From the NCBI GenBank assembly GCA_029931535.1, contig JAQPZY010001688.1:9213001-9277000 (forward strand): a stretch of DNA of 64,000 bases, given 5' to 3'. The position numbers and the translations under genes were made by a program. Shown here piece after piece: positions 62,135 through 64,000 of this stretch. This stretch comes from Margaritifera margaritifera (taxonomy: Eukaryota > Mollusca > Bivalvia > Unionida > Margaritiferidae). Under the pieces are notes generated by a model. The model was not told where the DNA came from, ran no database searches, and worked only from the letters and a program-made list of their open reading frames with translations. How positions within the stretch are numbered: position 1 is the first letter of the stretch; each line of letters starts with the position of its first letter.

Positions 62135-63233
62135 CAGTTCTTGTCCAGAAATGAAATGTAAGGGCAAATTTTGTTTTAGTTACATTGATCTTGAACTTCA
62201 AGCTATTGAGTCCCAATTGATAGTGTTCTTTCTTAGGTACAAGGATTACAATACGTTTCCTTGAAATCGGTTAAATAACTTAAATTCTGGTTTGAAATAA
62301 AATGAAAAGGCCGTGAAGGCATCCCCCTCCCCTAATCAATAGGGGTCTTTATTGTGCAGAGGAGAATACCTGTAAAAAGTTTCCTACAAATGCATTGTGT
62401 AGTGCCTAAGTTATTGTTCAGAAATAAAATGCAATGGCTACATCTATTTTTTGCAACAGTCACATTGACATTGAAAGTACAAATCCCCAAATTAGTCGAG
62501 TTTTTCTGATGCTAAGGAGAACAAACGTAACATTTTTCTTTGAAATCTGCTAGCTAAAGCTTAAATTATCATCCAGAAATAAAATGCAAAGGCAAAAATC
62601 CATTTTTAGTAACAATGATTTTGACCATGAATCTATTGACCTCAAAATCAAAAGGGTTGTTCCTTGGGCTTAGAGAAACACACATACCAAATTAAAATCT
62701 ATTGACTAAAATGTAAGCTACCATCTGTAAGCCAAAACGGACGCCGCCCAGACGGACGAGGGTAGATTATAATACACCGCTATTTTCGTTGACGGGATAT
62801 ATTGCATTTGAATCAATGTAAAAACTTTTAAAGTTTCAAGCAAACCTGGATAGAATTATGAACTTTCTCCAGAGTAGAATTTGTTTGCAAACTATTGCAT
62901 ATATCATGAGGACAACATAATTAATAAACCTCAAACATCGGCCAAATCTCTTCTTTTTTATCTGAATATTTTCATTTGTGTTTTAAATTTTCTTAGAAAT
63001 ATACATCTTGTTTTGCGTACATACAAGTGTTGGGAGTCGCTAAAACCATTGATGTTAGAATAACCAACCGTCAGTTTGTGCTCCTTCCTGTTGACGATGA
63101 CAGCGGTAATCTGTTGGTCCATGAATATAAGAATTGTAGCTAGCAGAGCTGGAAGGGCGCTGATTAGGTACAGCCACCACGGATTCTTGTCACTAATAGG
63201 GTTAATGATCCAACCCCTGTCCGGCCTGGTGGG
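54653..63233 (-). CDS. SLC4A-like: SLC4 bicarbonate transporter, sodium-coupled type, C-terminal part (7 exons, 5' end outside window)
   Basis: Joined on the - strand, exons 63233-63069, 61546-61368, 59789-59717, 58646-58578, 57516-57340, 56572-56447 and 54961-54653 give about 364 residues plus a stop, in continuous frame. The product is the C-terminal transmembrane half and cytoplasmic tail of an SLC4 transporter, which moves bicarbonate across the plasma membrane for pH regulation and, in molluscs, possibly mineral or fluid transport (inference). Motifs [48 protein letters not shown] and [17 protein letters not shown] follow the sodium bicarbonate cotransporter (NBC/NDCBE) pattern and not that of the chloride exchangers (AE1-3). 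Which of SLC4A4/5/7/8/10 is closest cannot be decided. Confidence 0.94.
56447..56572 (-). CDS. SLC4A-like: SLC4-type exon 6 of those visible
   Basis: A 126-base exon (42 codons) encoding [30 protein letters not shown] and [12 protein letters not shown]. It matches V-x-V-R-K-x-x-D-x-x-F-x-x-x-E-L-x-W-L-D-x-x-x-P at the end of the transporter's last membrane segment and the start of the charged tail. Confidence 0.95.
57161..57203. repeat. (AAT)n microsatellite
   Basis: A run of AAT triplets with one interruption, in an SLC4-type intron boundary region; the Asn-rich open frame is an artefact. Confidence 0.92.
57213..57304. repeat. (TTATA)n tandem repeat
   Basis: Pentanucleotide TTATA repeats for about 90 bases, ending just before the 3' (donor) side of exon 5 of the SLC4-type gene. 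Confidence 0.95.
57340..57516 (-). CDS. SLC4A-like: SLC4-type exon 5 of those visible
   Basis: A 177-base exon (59 codons) encoding [36 protein letters not shown] and [20 protein letters not shown]. The K-x-Q-P-D-x-x-Y-L-R-H-V-x-L-R-x-V-H-L motif and the following membrane segments are diagnostic. CTGCAG-type acceptor (TTTGCAG) and GTAAGT donor. Confidence 0.97.
58418..58434. repeat. Short poly-G run
   Basis: A G tract of about 15 bases in an SLC4-type intron, followed by an A tract. Confidence 0.8.
58578..58646 (-). CDS. SLC4A-like: SLC4-type exon 4 of those visible
   Basis: A 69-base exon (23 codons) encoding [20 protein letters not shown] and GMQ, almost identical to the strongly conserved [15 protein letters not shown] segment of sodium bicarbonate transporters. 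TTGCAG acceptor and GTAGGT donor. Confidence 0.97.
59611..59664. repeat. (GT)n microsatellite
   Basis: GT dinucleotides with a short GC-rich interruption, about 50 bases before the donor end of exon 3 of the SLC4-type gene. Confidence 0.95.
59717..59789 (-). CDS. SLC4A-like: SLC4-type exon 3 of those visible
   Basis: A 73-base exon completing the split Arg (R-EQRVT) and encoding [17 protein letters not shown] and LITSVLQ, a membrane segment. It is preceded by TTTTCAG and followed by GTGAGA. Confidence 0.95.
59790..61367. other. SLC4-type intron, nothing else recognised
   Basis: Intron between exons 2 and 3 of the visible part. No repeat array or mobile element was recognised; short open frames (60622-60810, 60809-61033, 61030-61215) have no family resemblance. 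Confidence 0.5.
61368..61546 (-). CDS. SLC4A-like: SLC4-type exon 2 of those visible
   Basis: A 179-base exon after TTTCCAG. It encodes [20 protein letters not shown], then [16 protein letters not shown] and [13 protein letters not shown]. The G-L-P-W-x-V-A-A-T-V segment and the extracellular-intracellular loop PGE-x-P-x-FLG are family hallmarks. It ends with two bases of a split Arg codon, completed by the next exon. Confidence 0.96.
62051..62131. repeat. (TA)n microsatellite
   Basis: An uninterrupted TA run of about 80 bases in the SLC4-type intron between exons 1 and 2. Confidence 0.98.
62140..62760. repeat. Diverged tandem repeat, about 125-150-bp units
   Basis: Landmarks recur: a TTGTCCAGAAATGAAATGxAA-like stretch, AGGGCAAATTT, TTxAGTxACATTGATxTTGA and TTxCTTGAAATCxG, near 62140, 62400 and 62570. 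The unit has a layout similar to other mollusc dispersed repeats but I do not recognise the family. Confidence 0.5.
63069..63233 (-). CDS. SLC4A-like: SLC4-type exon 1 of those visible
   Basis: A 165-base exon (55 codons) with CAG acceptor and GTTGGT donor. It encodes [20 protein letters not shown], a membrane segment, and [20 protein letters not shown], one of the most conserved SLC4 stretches. Two degenerate copies of its first two-thirds lie immediately upstream (63243-63480). No earlier exon was found up to the window edge. Confidence 0.95.
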
Positions 63234-63242
63234 CTGAAATGA

Positions 63243-63480
63243 ATAAGAATATAAAAACTGTACCTAGCAGAGCTGGAAGGGCACTGAATAGGTACAGCCA
63301 ACAGGGATTCTTCTAATAGGGGTAATAAATCAACCCCTGTCCGGCATGGTGGGCTTAAATTAGTAAGAATATAACGACTGCTGCTAGCAGAGCTGGACGG
63401 GCACTGAATGAGATTAGTCACCAGGGATTCTTCTCACTAACAAGGTTAATGAATAAACTCCTGTTAGGCCTGGAGGCTGA
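63243..63480 (-). pseudogene. Two degenerate tandem copies of part of SLC4-type exon 1
   Basis: On the - strand, copies at about 63357-63243 and 63478-63362 repeat the intron end and the first two-thirds of the exon (AGCCCACCATGCCGGACAGG; TGCCCTTCCAGCTCTGCTAG), ending where the intact exon encodes ILIF. The copies have small deletions that break the frame (TTAGAAGAATCCCTGTTGG in place of GTGACAAGAATCC), so they cannot substitute for the exon. The open frame at 63164-63421 runs through them in another phase. Confidence 0.8.
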
Positions 63481-63489
63481 AATTAGTAA

Positions 63490-64000
63490 GAAATAAGTTT
63501 GGCAAGTTTTCCTTCAAATATAGTGTCTGGCATGTGAAACTGTACATTGAACAGTAGTGGAAAGAACTCTGTCTCTAGAAAATTGACGCAAACCTTAAAT
63601 CGTGTTGTACCGACATATTTTTCTCGCGCTTGTTTGCGTAGACGATGTTAAAGGTACAATTTAAATTCATTTCTCCGGGGAACACTGTCCGTCGACATTA
63701 CCACGATATGTTTCAAACACGTGCACCACAGTATGTTGTATAAATATGTTAGTTGTGCACTCGAACGAAACATATTTAATTCGCTGGGTAATGTTTGCCA
63801 AACCATGTGTAAACCAAAAGGAAACTGTTCATCTGCATACCAAACCGAAATATAGAAAAGTAATCAATAAATAATAAATAACCTGCATTGGAACTGCATG
63901 CGGGATTTAATAACACGTATAAATAAAAGACTGTAAACTGTATCCTGGATGAATAATCCTAATTAAGTTAACCAAAAGTCGTAAGGAGCTGGATTCAGAG
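63490..64000. other. Right edge, probably SLC4-type intron
   Basis: No exon was recognised. The next upstream exon of the SLC4-type gene must lie beyond the window or be unrecognised here. Confidence 0.45.

Noticed and set aside
54653..63233. Anion exchanger (AE1-3) identity for the SLC4 gene
   Set aside because: The [15 protein letters not shown] and [10 protein letters not shown] segments and the PGE-x-P-x-FLG loop fit the sodium-coupled branch better than the chloride exchangers.
63164..63421. Open frame with CPSSSARY repeats
   Set aside because: It runs out of phase through the tandem partial copies of the SLC4-type exon.

Overview
The window is eukaryotic nuclear DNA: AT-rich, with short exons split by GT-AG introns, many minisatellites and mobile-element remnants, and a tRNA-derived SINE. 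The repeat types (DIRS-like retroelements, an AGGTCA-rich dispersed repeat, a SINE tail containing GCGTTAAA) resemble those I know from bivalve and other mollusc genomes. I infer a mollusc, probably a bivalve; the species cannot be read from the sequence.

Two genuine protein-coding genes are visible, both incomplete at the window edges, and they converge. On the + strand, seven exons between 6675 and 29744 encode the C-terminal end of a villin/gelsolin-family actin-binding protein: the last gelsolin repeat, a linker and a complete villin headpiece ending in a stop. A poly(A) signal follows at 29968. On the - strand, seven exons between 63233 and 54653 encode the C-terminal membrane segments and cytoplasmic tail of an SLC4 bicarbonate transporter of the sodium-coupled (NBC/NDCBE) type. 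The two genes are unrelated in function. All exon phases and splice sites join consistently, so both look like intact genes rather than pseudogenes.

Layout: 1-2395 is a decayed DIRS-like retrotransposon end. 2600-6490 holds old tandem and dispersed repeats and a LINE 3' remnant. 6675-29990 is the villin-like gene, whose long introns carry three copies of the AGGTCA-rich element, several inverted-repeat elements, a nested SINE and nine or more minisatellites. 30035-54360 is gene-free and made of minisatellites (28, 21, 56, 42, 31, 45 and about 56 bp units), an inverted-repeat element at 37427-39614, a fourth AGGTCA-rich element, a second DIRS-like fragment (43605-45575) and a degenerate palindromic repeat field (52140-53390). 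54366-63233 is the SLC4 gene, with shorter introns.

Most long open frames in this window are products of tandem repeats and are not genes. The most notable points are a possible alternative terminal exon that would remove the villin headpiece, a GC-AG intron, a triplicated piece of an SLC4 exon, a minisatellite split by an inverted-repeat element, and a duplicated locus in which only one copy has expanded into an array. I found no convincing new multi-gene biological system.
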